Part shown: positions 33,379-44,889 of the stretch, in pieces
Layout of the letters: each line of letters starts with the position of its first letter
Position numbering within the stretch: position 1 is the first letter of the stretch
Assembly (NCBI GenBank): GCA_000697665.1
Contig: KL197736.1
Location: 40,147 to 98,142, forward strand
DNA: 57,996 bases
DNA from: Jaapia argillacea MUCL 33604
Lineage: Eukaryota; Basidiomycota; Agaricomycetes; Jaapiales; Jaapiaceae
Reading direction: 5' to 3'
Made by a program: the position numbers and the translations under genes
The notes under the pieces: model-generated
What the model saw: only the letters and a program-made list of their open reading frames with translations
The model's database searches: none
What the model was told of the DNA's origin: nothing

Positions 33379-34734
33379 CTGAAGGACGTCCCTTCAACTA
33401 CGCTCTGCATCATGGAGTCTATGCTGGCATCGTCGATAACAGCCTTCTTTCTTCCCGCGAGACTACATGGGGAGTCGGAGATGCCACAACCTCTGCATAA
33501 GTTGGCTCTGTATAGGCGTGTGGGTGAGAAATCTATTTTCGACCCTGGATTATGGAGCCTTTTGGTGGGAGTGATCTCACCCCTTGCGCCCTTTTACCAT
33601 ATTTGTTCCCATCGGTCGTCGGCGTGCATGTGCGAACGCAAATCTCCCCAAGTTCTCCTCTGATGTCGATCATTTCGGTGTGTTTCTTCGTCAAGTTCGG
33701 TGACGGAATTCAAGTTGACGCCGTGTGTCGCGCCAACCGAGGCCGGCGTCCAATGGTTTCTCCTTGTTCTTCTTTGAGACAACGATTTTTTGAGCGGTCC
33801 GCCCCAGTCCGTCCCCACCTTTCAGGTGCCCTGAAAAGGCGTGAAACCCGAGGACCGAAGGTATAGTTTGGGCTCGTGATATATAGGGCGCCTCCTTAGT
33901 ATGAGTATGGGTACCTTCCCTGCCATCTTTCAATTCGCCAATACCGAAATCACTCCACCCCTGCGCCTCGTGCGTGTACGCGACGGTCCCAAATCTCTCC
34001 AAATCTCCACACTCCTATGATACAAATGGAACACACCCACGGAACTCCAATCAGCTTCTCGAATTCGGCCCCATTCGTACAATTAATTAACGATATACAT
34101 CCCCCAAGTTCTCGCCTTCAGGCCTCAGTTGACATCAATGGACCAAAGTTCTGATCTGACGTTTATCCAGAGAGACCGATCCCTACTTAACCCGCCCGAC
34201 AGGGTTAGGATCCTTGGCATGTGTGGGCGGTATTTACGAAAGGACTGAACAGGAAATCCGGGCGGTGATGGAAGGAATAAGAATGGGTAAAGCTGTTGCC
34301 TTTAAGCGAGTACTCCGTGCTTGATTTTTCCCTAGATGCGCCCACTGTCACTGGTTGAGTAACGATCGGAAAATCTCCCCTCGGACATCCTCCACCAGTC
34401 CGAGTCCTCATTTGAAGGAGGAAATGGGAATGTAGTTTATAGCATGTACTTTCGGGATGCGCCAGTCGGGGCTGAGTTCGTCGTGGTCGCCAGCAACGAG
34501 AGAAAATATCGTCTGATGGAGGAACCGAAATAAGTTCCACCGAAAGATACAGCCGCAAATGGCAAGGGCCGGGACAGGATCTTTCTGCTGTACCCAATCG
34601 AGCGTCCAGCAGGGATGAACCGATTCGGTCGCAACATGCTTTCGCGCTAGAATGCTGCCAGTATACCCGAACACCCCACCCTAGTCTCACCACAATCCCT
34701 TGTCAATTTTCTCTGCTCCTTGTTCTCCATCCAT
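33379..34734. other. Unresolved region, possible upstream exons of the minus-strand gene
   Basis: Minus-strand frames at 34002-33930 (GWSDFGIGELKDGREG) and about 33675-33600 (GELGEICVRTCTPTTDGNKY) look protein-like and could be exons of the gene ending at 32763, but the joins are not certain. From 34010 to 34734 I see no gene; this should hold the promoter of the plus-strand gene at 34735. Confidence 0.35.
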
Positions 34735-36523
34735 ATGAGCGTCGCATCCTCCTCCTCTGCTTCAGGATCGTCACCTGAATCTGACGGCATGGATCGCGTC
34801 GTTCGTTTTGACTCGGATTGTGTCCTCATTCCAGAGGCACCACCCCGCTCGAGGAGACCAAGAATCGTTATGAAGTCTTACTCCTTGCCTCTATGGAATA
34901 GGAATAAGCTGTCCGACGCAGCAGAGGTTGAGCCCCATGACGAGGGGCATGTTTTGTTCAAGGTCTCAGTGCCCAGGTTGGTCATTTTTTCTTGCATTCA
35001 TGGCTAATTTCGTCTATTAACCGGACTTTCTCCTCCATCCCAGAATTATCACAAAATCTCCTCGCCCAGGACAGTTGTCAGAGTGCAGCTCTCCACCTAT
35101 GCCTCCCTGTCTAGTCCATCACGAACCTGGTTCACCTCGATCACCGCCAGCGCGGCACATCCGTCGCACATCCACAACCACCGCCTCGACTTCACCACGC
35201 CCCGACGCTGTGATCATCCCCCTACGCGCTTGCTGTCCAGATTGCTATCCCATAACGGAAGAAAGCCTAAAGGAAGGTGACGAATGGAAGGAAAAGTTCA
35301 CTCGCGGTGCCAGGCGGAGACGTTCCGCCAGTAGCGGCTCCGAAACGAGTAGCTGGGAACCACCAGTAAATGGCGCTCGAGCGCACCATCATACAGATTG
35401 CCCGTCGTCTGGACCTGGAATCACCGCCATCAAAGTGATCAATGTGGATGAAGTTGATAAGAGGAGGAGGTCACAAGATCACTTGGAAGATGACGAATAT
35501 AGGCGGAACGCAGTCATTGTGCATGCACAGAAACCGTCCTTGTCGTTATCGTCTTGTTCCTCGAGAAGGTCGGCGTCGGATCCGGGCGCTGCTGGCGGTG
35601 GAGGGTATTTTGGTTCGTGTGCAAGTGAGACTGGGCAGCCGGGAGCACGTCGATCACCTATTCAGGAAGAAGATGAGGATCAGCTTTTCCCTCTTCCTTC
35701 ACCGCGTCGCTCGCCATCTGCTTCTCCAAGTCCTACCCCGTCTCCGAATGGGTCGAGTTCGTGCTTGGCGCCTTGTGGCAACGGATCTGGGGACAGTCTC
35801 GGACGATCGCCCTCGACTTCCTCCACTAGCGACGAAGCCCCTGCATCCAATAAGGAGAACAACCATGCCAGCACGAAATCTACCGGGAAGTCGAAGCGAG
35901 TCAAGGGAAGGTGTGAGAAGGGACTACTTGCCCCTGACCCGTCCCGCTCCAAATCAAGCCCAACAACTTCTTCGACAACCTTAACCGAATCACCTTCCCC
36001 GACCGAATCGCGAACATCAACGCCGACACCTGGATACATCCCACCTGCACCTCGAATCCCACCTCCTTCAGCACCCATTTCAATCCCGTCTTCTCTCTCC
36101 CGGCGTACCGCCCAATCAATACCAGACCTCCGCGAAGGTTCCTCCACATCCCACAATCCAACGTCCTCTCCATCTCTGTACACCTTCTCTTCCTCCTCTC
36201 CTCAATCCCAACCACCACCGCCCCCACCTCACGATCGCCGACCTCACCGAACTCAATCCGTCGATGTCTCCCTTCCATCTCCCAGAACCTCCAGCCCGTC
36301 CACCTCATTCCTGTCAAGACGTGGCCATGACCGACAGTTATCAGTCGGATCGGGTTCACAGAGATCCAACTCTGCCTCGCCAGAGAGGTCAAGGGGTAGG
36401 AGACCGTCTATACCAGGTATTCATATGCATTTACCCGGAGCGGTGAATTTGTTGAGAGCTGGAGCGGAGGCGTTGAAGGGGGTTAGTGTTATGGGTGGTG
36501 GGAGCTCTATGGGGTCACCTTGA
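34735..36523 (+). CDS. Conserved basidiomycete protein of unknown function, Ser/Pro-rich
   Basis: Two exons (34735-34976, 35044-36523) join in phase to 573 residues. The N-terminal 80 residues are ordered-looking: MDRVVRFDSDCVLIPEAPPR and RRPRIVMKSYSLPLWNR. A second conserved block holds VIIPLRACCPDCYPITEESL then KEGDEWKEKFTRGARRRRSA (Cys-Cys-x2-Cys and a basic stretch). The rest is a long Ser/Pro low-complexity region, and the C-terminus is RPSIPGIHMHLPGAVNLLRA, GAEALKGV. I recall this architecture from other basidiomycete genomes as an unnamed protein, but no function is known to me. The basic clusters would allow nuclear or membrane-surface localisation; this is speculation. An upstream in-frame ATG at 34720 would add five residues. 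Confidence 0.8.
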
Positions 36524-37204
36524 GCAGATCGACGTGTGGATGTGTATCCGATTGTCACCTCGGAGTTCGGGTTCGATGTGGGTTGGACTATTTTATTTTT
36601 GTCGGCCAGAGCTTTTTTCATTGGTTCGGTCGTGTCATCGTTGAAACATTCTTGGCGTGCGTTCATATCGTCTGTGGCCTCATCACCATCATCAAACACA
36701 AGATTTCCCCTCCGCTGTCTGGTACTGTACTTGCATTGTAATACCATCCTCACCCACCTTTACCTCCTCCTTTATCAACTTCTCTCTTCGTCTTCGAAAA
36801 TTCTTTGCTTCACTATGTTTTACTGCTTTCTTGTTTAAACCCTGGAGGGCCCTTGTGTAGATGATGATGAGCTTCTCCTTCCCCCTCGTAACTCTTATCG
36901 CCCATTTTCAGTGGTGTGTGCTTCGTATATAAACCCTCCTTTCGATTTTATACGTGATCCGCGATCCTGGCTGGTATTTATTGTATCGATATCGGAAGTA
37001 TACTACTCGCACAGGATACCCGTGTCTGTCTATATTAGCTGTCTCATTGTCAATGCCATATATGCTGCTTCGAAGGACAGATGTGGGGCGTTGCAAGTCT
37101 GAAGAGTTGAGAACCAAGAGCCAGTGGGACCCGCAGGCCTGATGTAGTTCAAGAGCTTGAGAAAGGGACAAGAGGTAGATATACAGGAGGATATGAAAGC
37201 CACA
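36524..37204. other. Convergent 3' intergenic region
   Basis: This lies between the convergent gene ending at 36523 and TRAPPC6. It is T-rich on the plus strand, as 3' untranslated regions here are. No gene is seen. Confidence 0.5.
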
Positions 37205-38237
37205 TCAAGCGCCCTTTGGTAGTTTCACTTGGAATGTACCTGTGAAACAGGTCAAGAGTTAGCAGAGAGGATCTGGAATAACCTTCACCCCCATACGATG
37301 AAGCGAAAGGGAAAGGGGGCGTACATTGAGGTAAGGTCGTGATCTCGGGGGTGACAGTTGCGTTGAGGCCGAGACGGGCAAGGGCCCCTCGGATTATACC
37401 TGCAGGGAGGATAGCATACTGTTCCAAAGATTTTGTTTAGGTATCTGGGAGGATGGTGAGGAAGAAAGGAGGCATACTAGTCTAGCTCGCCGAATCGATT
37501 CGGGCCGGCCTTCCCAAGAGGAGATACGGGCAATAGGTTTGAAGGAGTTGTCTTGGAGGACATATACTCCCTAAACGCCAAAAAGTTAAAATATGAGTAT
37601 TGTGATCGAGGGCATGCGGCTAAGGAGGGATGATAGGTGGACGTACTCGGTGGTTTGTCCGAAGGTTGTCAACCTGTTTATCCCAGCAAGTGGCCCATAG
37701 ATCTTTACATATGAACTTGATCATGTCTAGGGTGTCGGTAAAAAGTCCTCGATCACGACACAACCTGCAGCCAAACGAAAAGCACGGGCATTAGGGTGAT
37801 CATCCTGGCACCAAATTGGAAAGGAGATGGAGAGGAAGAGCACACCGTTCACAGATGTTGGCACCTACATGCATACCAATCGCTTCAAGCCTCAATCTCA
37901 AAGGTTCATCCTCCTCGTCTAAACCCAATTTGCTACCTTTCAACGAAACTAAACTCGTCGTGGAATCTCTGTGCCCTGCGAGATCCCCCTTCTCCTTCTT
38001 TGATGGGAGAGGTGGCCCTGATGGTGATTGCGAGATTGTTAAGCCTGCATCGAGGAGTTCTTGTTCAACGGCTTTGATACGGGCAGTTGCCAGTGCGGAG
38101 GATGCGCGAAGAGTGTTGACGAGCTCGATTGTCAGGTAATCCAAGGCTGCACCATCTATCAGCCGAGGAGAACCTTCAGAAAGGGCGTTGAGATTTGCCA
38201 TGGGTATAGGAGTTGACGTTGATGGTCGCGGATTCAT
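37205..38237 (-). CDS. TRS33: TRAPP complex subunit 6 (Trs33/TRAPPC6)
   Basis: TRAPP complexes are guanine-nucleotide exchange factors for Ypt1/Rab1 and Ypt31/32 in ER-Golgi and endosomal traffic. The minus-strand exons read MNPRPSTSTPIPMANLNALS, LIDGAALDYLTIELVNTLRA, a hydrophilic loop, then LRLRLEAIGMHVGANICER, LCRDRGLFTDTLDMIKFICK, DLWATCWDKQVDNLRTNHR, GVYVLQDNSFKPIARISSWE, YAILPAGIIRGALARLGLNA and CTFQVKLPKGA-stop (TGA 37205-37207). Order and motifs (G..VG....ER, LDxIKFICKDLW, DNLRTNH, GxYVLxDN, P.G.IRGAL..LG, C.FQVK) match Bet3-fold Trs33. Start 38237 is favoured because the 29 residues before it from an upstream ATG are not family-like. Six exons. Confidence 0.93.
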
Positions 38238-38443
38238 GGTGAGAGACAAGGTGTATAATTGCGAGGTTAGATTTACAGGCAAATGCAAAATATGAGTACA
38301 AGGAACGATCTCGCGTAGCATCAAGGTACGTAGTTTACATATGTAGTGGGACCGGCCCTATGTAGAAGGCGCATAGACGAGGTAAGTGTGTACTAGGGGT
38401 AGATTGACATTTCGGACTTGCACCAGAGATACAACTCGGACCA

Positions 38444-39151
38444 TCATTTGCGGAATTCGAAGAACCCCTCGTGTGGATGATTTTCTTCACCAATATGCAA
38501 TACCTTCTTCAACATAGTAGCCGTCTTTCCCGACCCTTCCAGAACGGCATTGGCCCTCATCTTCATATGTATCGCCTCCACATTAGAACCCAAGGTGAAT
38601 GACACCCACAGATCCCACTCGGGGTCAAGTCCGTGTCTGCCAACGGTGTCCTCTTCCATATCCCAGTCGGCAGTTGAGGTAAACACCCCGGTCCCCCTGA
38701 TGCGTGACGACGTCGCTCGTGTATAGTCCTCCGTCTTCGAGGCACCAGCCGAAGCATTGACCGAGGCCACAGGGTACCCGACGGTTCCCGTTAACCTCCC
38801 AGTCGTCTGTTTCTTGATATGGACCTCGGTTTTGTGTTCGCCCTGCCTGTCATGGGGCGACAGCTCAGATATTACGAGGGGATGTAATGCTCCTGCGGAA
38901 TCCTCGGCGTAGAAGTCGATGTTTACATGGGCGGACGGAAAGCGGGGACGATGGTGAGTCGTGTCAGGTACAAAACTGGCTCTAAAGGAAATCTTGTGAT
39001 GGCCGCCAGGGTGACATGTATGCAATGCTGTGATGTGGAAACGAGAGCCGTGGTGTTTGGCTTTCCCAAATTCCTGCCCTTCGGCTAGACCAAAGGGACG
39101 AACAGGGAAAGGATTTTGCACTCTCGGAGTGCGGCTACCATGTTGAAGCAC
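38444..39151 (-). CDS. Hypothetical protein, intronless, 235 residues
   Basis: A single exon with no recognised domain. It starts MLQHGSRTPRVQNPFPVRPF and has alternating hydrophobic segments (HITALHTCHPGGHHKISFRA, AHVNIDFYAED, LHPLVISEL), a Gly/Ala stretch (TVGYPVASVNASAGASKTED), then ADWDMEEDTVGRHGLDPEWD and LWVSFTLGS. This resembles a group of agaricomycete hypothetical proteins with a beta-sandwich-like pattern and a W-(x)-(V/M)-E-ED-x-(x)-G-(I/L)-x2-E core. No signal peptide or membrane span. It has its own promoter, being 206 bases upstream of TRAPPC6 on the same strand. Function unknown. Confidence 0.6.
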   Translation of the reverse strand: MLQHGSRTPRVQNPFPVRPFGLAEGQEFGKAKHHGSRFHITALHTCHPGGHHKISFRASFVPDTTHHRPRFPSAHVNIDFYAEDSAGALHPLVISELSPHDRQGEHKTEVHIKKQTTGRLTGTVGYPVASVNASAGASKTEDYTRATSSRIRGTGVFTSTADWDMEEDTVGRHGLDPEWDLWVSFTLGSNVEAIHMKMRANAVLEGSGKTATMLKKVLHIGEENHPHEGFFEFRK

Positions 39152-39649
39152 GCCATGGTATGATCTACGGTAGCCTATGTCAATACTTTATGAGTAAAGA
39201 TACTTGTAGGAAAGTCACGAACGTTTTAGCTGGGCCATATGTTATAGTTGTTGCCTGGAAGTTGCGACACAGTTTGAGTGTTGTAAATACGGATGTAAAG
39301 TCAATTCCCCATACCGAAGAGGCTGTTGATTCGTCTCGATGATGCCAAAGCTTCGAGATGGCATGGGGCTTTGTGACGCTATAAAGGCGGCTTGGATCAG
39401 GAGGGCCGGCTAATCGGGGTCAAGACAAGCGGATATACTAACTTATCAGCTATCTTGGTGATTGCTGATTTGGCCTGCAGAGTTGCGTCGCTAGTGAGTG
39501 CGGCTTGACGAATGAAAGTTCAATGTACGCACTGTGCGGACAACTGATCCTTGGTGATCACTTCCAAGATGGCCAAGTCCTGCGAGACGATGATGCTTTG
39601 ACGAGCTAAGGACAAGACATGCACTATGAGAGCCGGATCTTTGGAGAAA

Positions 39650-41010
39650 ATTACTTATAGCGGATCCTAACCTGTGAGTATCGATGGGCGTATTCGTGGT
39701 CTCGAAAACCATCATGGATGAGTAGTCACGCGGGGGGGTACTAGAATAGAGTGAATGTGCACACCTTGCTAGAGGGTCGTTCATTCTGAAGATCTCCATC
39801 GTAGGCATTGAACCCCGGAGTGCCATGAGGGTTAGGCGGACTGGACACAATCAACTCACGAAGAGGTCAGATAGAAGTAATGCTGACCTATTCATCGTGA
39901 CTATTGGTACGGTAGAAGTCTGAGGGGGTGATTGATTCTAAGATTGGAATGTTTCAGGTGTGAGCGAAATACTCTACCAGGCTCGAACTTGACGCATTTC
40001 GATGCTGTTGGCGATGAGGAATTGGGAAACCGAAAATCTTTGTGGACCTGGAATGAACGACGTGTAAGCTGTTCTGAGACAAGGTTGTGCGGAGACTTTA
40101 CGAACTTTGTCGTATTTTCGGCTGATTTAGATGTAGCCTGAGGGAGAAGATCACATTCTGAAGTGAGTGCCTTTCACCGCTCTGGCGGTCATGATTCGTA
40201 CCAAGCTGGAATTGGACCCATTGCGATGATATCCGCAATGGGGGACATTCAAAAGGCCGCTATAATTTGGCGATCTGGCGCGAAGAAAGTATCAGGAAGG
40301 GATGCTTTTCGAAGTCAGGGTATGGCAAGATAATACTGACATATTGGGAGGGCGACTTGATATGGATGTAGCCTGGAGGTGCGTGTCGCGGTGAGTGCAC
40401 AAGATATCATACGATGGCAAAATTTCGTACCGAGCTCGCAGCTGATCCATTGTGTTGATATCGGAAGTCAGAATCGCCCCAGAAGCCAGGTGATCTATAA
40501 CCAAAACATCTCAGAAGCGCCCAATCGCGGAAAAGGGACTTGCGGAGGTAATACTGACGAAGTGGTCGTGCCAGTCGACGCGGATGGAGCCTACAAGGAC
40601 GAATATTTGAGCGTGTATGATCAAGGGGACGAAAAGACACTGTTCGTACTAAGCTCGCGTAAGATCCATTTGGATGGTATGGGGGATAGGGAATATCCAA
40701 GTGGCCAGGATGCTTCGGTCCCCTAGATAAGGAGTGAATCAGAACAGCACGTCGTGAAGGATGCGCCAAGGTAATCCTCACCTATTAGCAGTATCAGATG
40801 ATCGGGATGGAGCCTGTACAAATAGCATATAAGCGTGAAGGTATAGTGATAGGAGCCCAGCATTCGCACCACTACCGGAGTAGATTTGGTGTGATTGGAG
40901 TATCTGATATGAGGCATTCCCAACGAGCTGGGGAACTTTGAGTCGCCCATGTCGGTTGATATGGATCCTCCACATCGGTCAAGCCAGAGTTAAATACTGT
41001 CTCCAGCGCC
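39650..41010 (+). repeat. Degenerate tandem array, about 225 bp per unit
   Basis: Three anchors recur in fixed order. Anchor 1 resembles CGTACCRAGCTSG..TTG.CCCATT and lies near 39973, 40199, 40427 and 40644, with a weak copy at 40868. Anchor 3, TAATACTGAC-like, lies near 39875, 40330, 40550 and 40778, with TTAAATACTGTCT at 40991. Anchor 2, GGATGKAGCCT, lies near 40129, 40367, 40583 and 40808. Spacing is 217-240 bases and the order is kept, so these are diverged tandem duplications. Units are roughly 50-60% identical by eye. Confidence 0.7.
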
Positions 41011-42513
41011 AGGAAGGCGCCGGAAACCTAGAGATAAGACAGGGGGCGTGTCGACCGAGCTTATTGCCAACTGAAAGAGGGGATACACGCAAGAACAAAA
41101 CGTTGCGGTGTTGGTGAAAAGTGCGACCTGGTGTAAACCACGAGGTGACACAGCTCCTAATGTTTCAAGGACAGGACCAATAACAAGGTTTCGATAACGA
41201 TATCTTCCGCACCAAAGGTCGGCCACATGGTTAACGGGTGCGGGGAGGCAGCACTTTCGTCGAGAAGGGATAATCTACAGTCGATAGACAATATCGTCGG
41301 GCAAGATGATAGAGGGTGACCGATGGTCATCACTGGGTTTGCAAGTCGAAACCCAGCGATGTAGCGAGGCAGTACATCTGGGGAGAACAGTCTAACGTCT
41401 GGGGAAGCTCGGCTATCAGGGGATATAAGCTTCACATTATCGATAAGGACTCACCATAGGCTAGTATTGTCGACCAGCGCCCGTTCACGAAGGGGGGGGG
41501 GCGATTGGGGCGTGCGGTTGAAAGCTGTGGTTGATCACAGCAAGGGTTCACGGACATTCATCAGCTGGCTCTGATCATGAGCGCTGGAACGAGAGTTCCC
41601 GGTGGACAGACCCTTCGCGAACTTGAAGAATCCGTCTTCTCAAACTCAGAATTGACGCTCGAGCGTGGCTGTAGCGTATGTGGCCCAAAGCTCAGGAAAT
41701 ATTGATGAGCAAACCCTGAAACGGATGAGCGACGTGAGAGTGGATCAAGGGAAGATTTAGAATCGACACACCTGGTGACCTGAAGTGGACGGTGTGGTGA
41801 TTATCACAATTTACGACCAGGGTTGCATACTTGTTTGCCTCTAAGTGTACGTCGCGCAGCTTTGGATCCCAACGTGGAGGTTGGGCAACAAGCTCGGGTA
41901 GGCGGCCAACGTTACAAACATTGTGATGCCTTTGGACCCAAGCGACGAATGATGAGGCGACCTCAATCATGATATCCGAACATGTCCTGAAGATGTCACC
42001 CGTTCCGAGAAGAAGACGTAGGTGAAACAGAGTAAGATCCCTATCAGAGACTGCAGCTCCTTGAAAGGAGTTCGCAAGTACTGGTGAGGCTACGCCGGTG
42101 GGCGGCTTCCTTCAAGTTGTGCCATGCCTTGAGTTTCAACAGAAACCTGAGATTTTACAGCCATGTTTCCACCTGTAGTTTTCCAGTCTAGGTTATTTAC
42201 ATGCATAGTTGTTTTCGAAAGGAATATGGACTCACCTGAGTGTGGTCCATCGTAGACACCCGCAAGGTTGGTGCAAGTGAGTCACGCGTTTGTGACGAGA
42301 CCGCAAACCCAATCGGGTACGCAACCTTGTACATGCCTACCACCCACCCCCTCCACGATGTCATTTTGAAAACCCCCTATAACCAACCCAATTAGATTCG
42401 CATCCGAAGAATAGGTAGTTACTGTAAAGAACTGTAATAGGCACAGATTTCGGCGTAGCTACCACCGCGTCTTAGCTCGTAGATAGCTTGTAGCGGGATA
42501 TAAATTTATATTT

Positions 42514-42533
42514 CATCATCATCATCATCATCA
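42514..42533 (+). repeat. (CAT)n microsatellite
   Basis: Six to seven uninterrupted CAT triplets. Confidence 0.9.
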
Positions 42534-44781
42534 CGCGTTTGTGAGAAACCCGTGACTGGTCAGCGTCACGTGCTGTTATTGCTGCTTACACCACAAATCT
42601 CTCTCTTCTATTCCAGCGTTGCCTTGTCCATGTCCATATTTCCTGACTTCAAGGATCTCCCTGGTGGTGTGACGAGGACAGAGGAGAAGCCAAGCCTGCG
42701 TCCGGATGGCCAACAAGGGGATAGCAACTTCCATTACCTCGTTTCACACCCACATCGGTCGCCTTCATTCGTTCATCTGGCACTGCATTCATTCTCATCT
42801 ACGATAAGGTAAGTATGCATTCTTTGCTCATTCTGGGAACCTGCGCCAACTTTTGATGAACAACCAATCATTGACTGATTGAAGGTTCATAAAAAATAGG
42901 CTTAGGAAACCTTGGGGCGGGCGCATCACTGCATCTCAATAGTACCCAGTGACGAGTCTAACAAGTTCTCATTTCTTTTTATTATTTTTCGAACCGGAGT
43001 CACAACATCGTCCGGTCCCTATGGTCTCGTTTTCGTCACCAACGACGCGCGCCGCCGAGTCACATTCGTTGTCGTAGGATTTTCCAGACCGTTATCATGG
43101 AGTCACCGATGAGCCTCAAGTTCGCGTTTCGCGGGGGAGACTACGACATTCATGACTCTACTGCCAACGCCACCTTTACTGCAAAGCCCATCGATACCTT
43201 TCAGAAGTATGATTGTATACTGATAGTTCAAGGGTGCCCACTAGCGGTGACTTGAACTGCCGAGTCTCGGTAGAATGCGAACGGAACGCTTCCCATCCGA
43301 TCCCCTCTTCGCCGTGATTTCCACTCCCAAAGAAAATCCTAAGGCCACTTTCGTTGATCAAGCTGGATATACACCCCAGTTAGAGGGAGAGTTCGTTTCA
43401 ATGTGACTTTGGTGGACGAACGTGAACAGGTGAATTCAATTCGGCTATATTGTCGTCCGTCTCGATGAAGCTGTGGGACTAACGGTAACAATTACTTACA
43501 GAAGCTTGTAGCACCTTTCAGCCGCAGGGAAGTCACTTGAGTTCCGAGCTCATATGTAGGCTTTTCACTCAACCTACTGTCCCATATGGACCAGTTGTTT
43601 GAAATGAGGGCAGGGTCAAAGGGATTCATGGGATTCCAAAGAATCCACGGAAGTGAGGGCGAGCTGAGCAGTCTCTGATTGGTGCACAGCTTTCAGCGGA
43701 AAGATCGGTATGTATGGCTGCACATAATTTGACAATTGAATATCATAACCGGGAACTCAGTGGAAACTTTGATCCATCCAGGGATGAAACAAGAAAGCTG
43801 AGCTCTCTCTTGGTCGGCGCACTTGCTCCATGCAGTCAATGAAGACTACTCGACAAGTGCGAGACCAAAGGCACAGTCCCACTGTCAACTAACCGACTGA
43901 CTTGGTATTCAATTCGGGTCGGTTCCATGGGTGAGGCCATGCCTTTTATCGTGTAAGAGTAAAGAGGGACGTACCTGGCCATGTGCTGAATATATTATCG
44001 ATGGATATGGCCCGGTTTCATATCGGATTGACACCCGCGACCCTTGTTAACTGCGGCTTCCCGACGTCTGCGTACTCCTGATGACGGAAACGAACTTCAA
44101 AGAACTCACAGGCAAGACCATGGCGGACCCTGGACAAAGTTTCTAAGATTAACACCAAAGGATCACTTCAAGAAGCACCAATGGATTGATGGTAGAGAAG
44201 GGGGGCAGGGTCTCGGGGGTGACTTTGACCAAGTCAGCAGGTGGGCAGTGTGGCGTCCAAGCCTCGTTGAGGCCGCATGCGGGGAAGAGCCGTAGCGCCT
44301 CCTTCACCGTATAGGGTTAGGTTTAAGCGTCCGGAAGATGCCGCGTGATCAAACTCTATAAATGCCTGTTTTCGCCTGTTCGTTGACCCCTGATTTGGTC
44401 ATCTGCTCTGCCCACTGCCGCAATCCCCGTTTGACTCGAGCCCCTTCAGGCTGCAGCGTGGCTTTAGACTCGTTTCGCATGACGGCCACCATCACCACGC
44501 CTCTGGATCCAGCCATATTACGACGAGATGAGGTCCATGAACCTGTGCTCAATAAGCTTTACGCCCTAAATCCTTTGTTCTGGACAAGTTGCATCACACT
44601 GGGGATGGACTGGTCCATTCATCTGTGCGTCATCTCACTCAAATGTCGACTTCGCTGCCGAGAATGCGGTGTTTATTGACCAATTGGCGTAGGCTCTGCC
44701 CTGCGCATGTCCCGAACCCTTGGCTCAGACCCCAGAAGGGCATCACCGCCGTCCTATTGTGAAATAGACGGATTCCGAAAG

Positions 44782-44790
44782 GTATATAAG
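44782..44790 (+). promoter_or_regulatory. TATA box of the GH5 mannanase-like gene
   Basis: GTATATAAG lies about 100 bases before the ATG at 44890, the expected distance for a secreted-enzyme gene. Confidence 0.6.
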
Positions 44791-44889
44791 TCGACGATGC
44801 ACTGCCCGATGTCCTCAGCCTTTGCTCCTCTTCGGCTCTCATCACACTGTGCGGTTCGGCTGGTTGTGATTTCACGTTAAGACTTCGTC

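Larger units (their letters stand above)
39152..44889. other. Gene-poor region of 5.7 kb
   Basis: No gene could be supported. It contains the ~225 bp tandem array (39650-41010), a short (CAT)n run and a run of ten Gs at about 41492. Short frames such as 41692-41970 (minus; PPRWDPKLRDVHLEANKY) and 42552-43130 (plus; SSGPYGLVFVTNDARRRVTF) are protein-like but isolated, so they may be relics. The last 500 bases hold the promoter of the GH5 gene. Confidence 0.4.

Noticed and set aside
35680-36183. Minus-strand open frame opposite the Ser/Pro-rich conserved gene
   Set aside because: Shadow of biased codon composition; no splice or start context of its own.
41485-41505. Run of ten Gs as a possible G-quadruplex
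   Set aside because: A single G run without the other G tracts needed for a clear quadruplex pattern.
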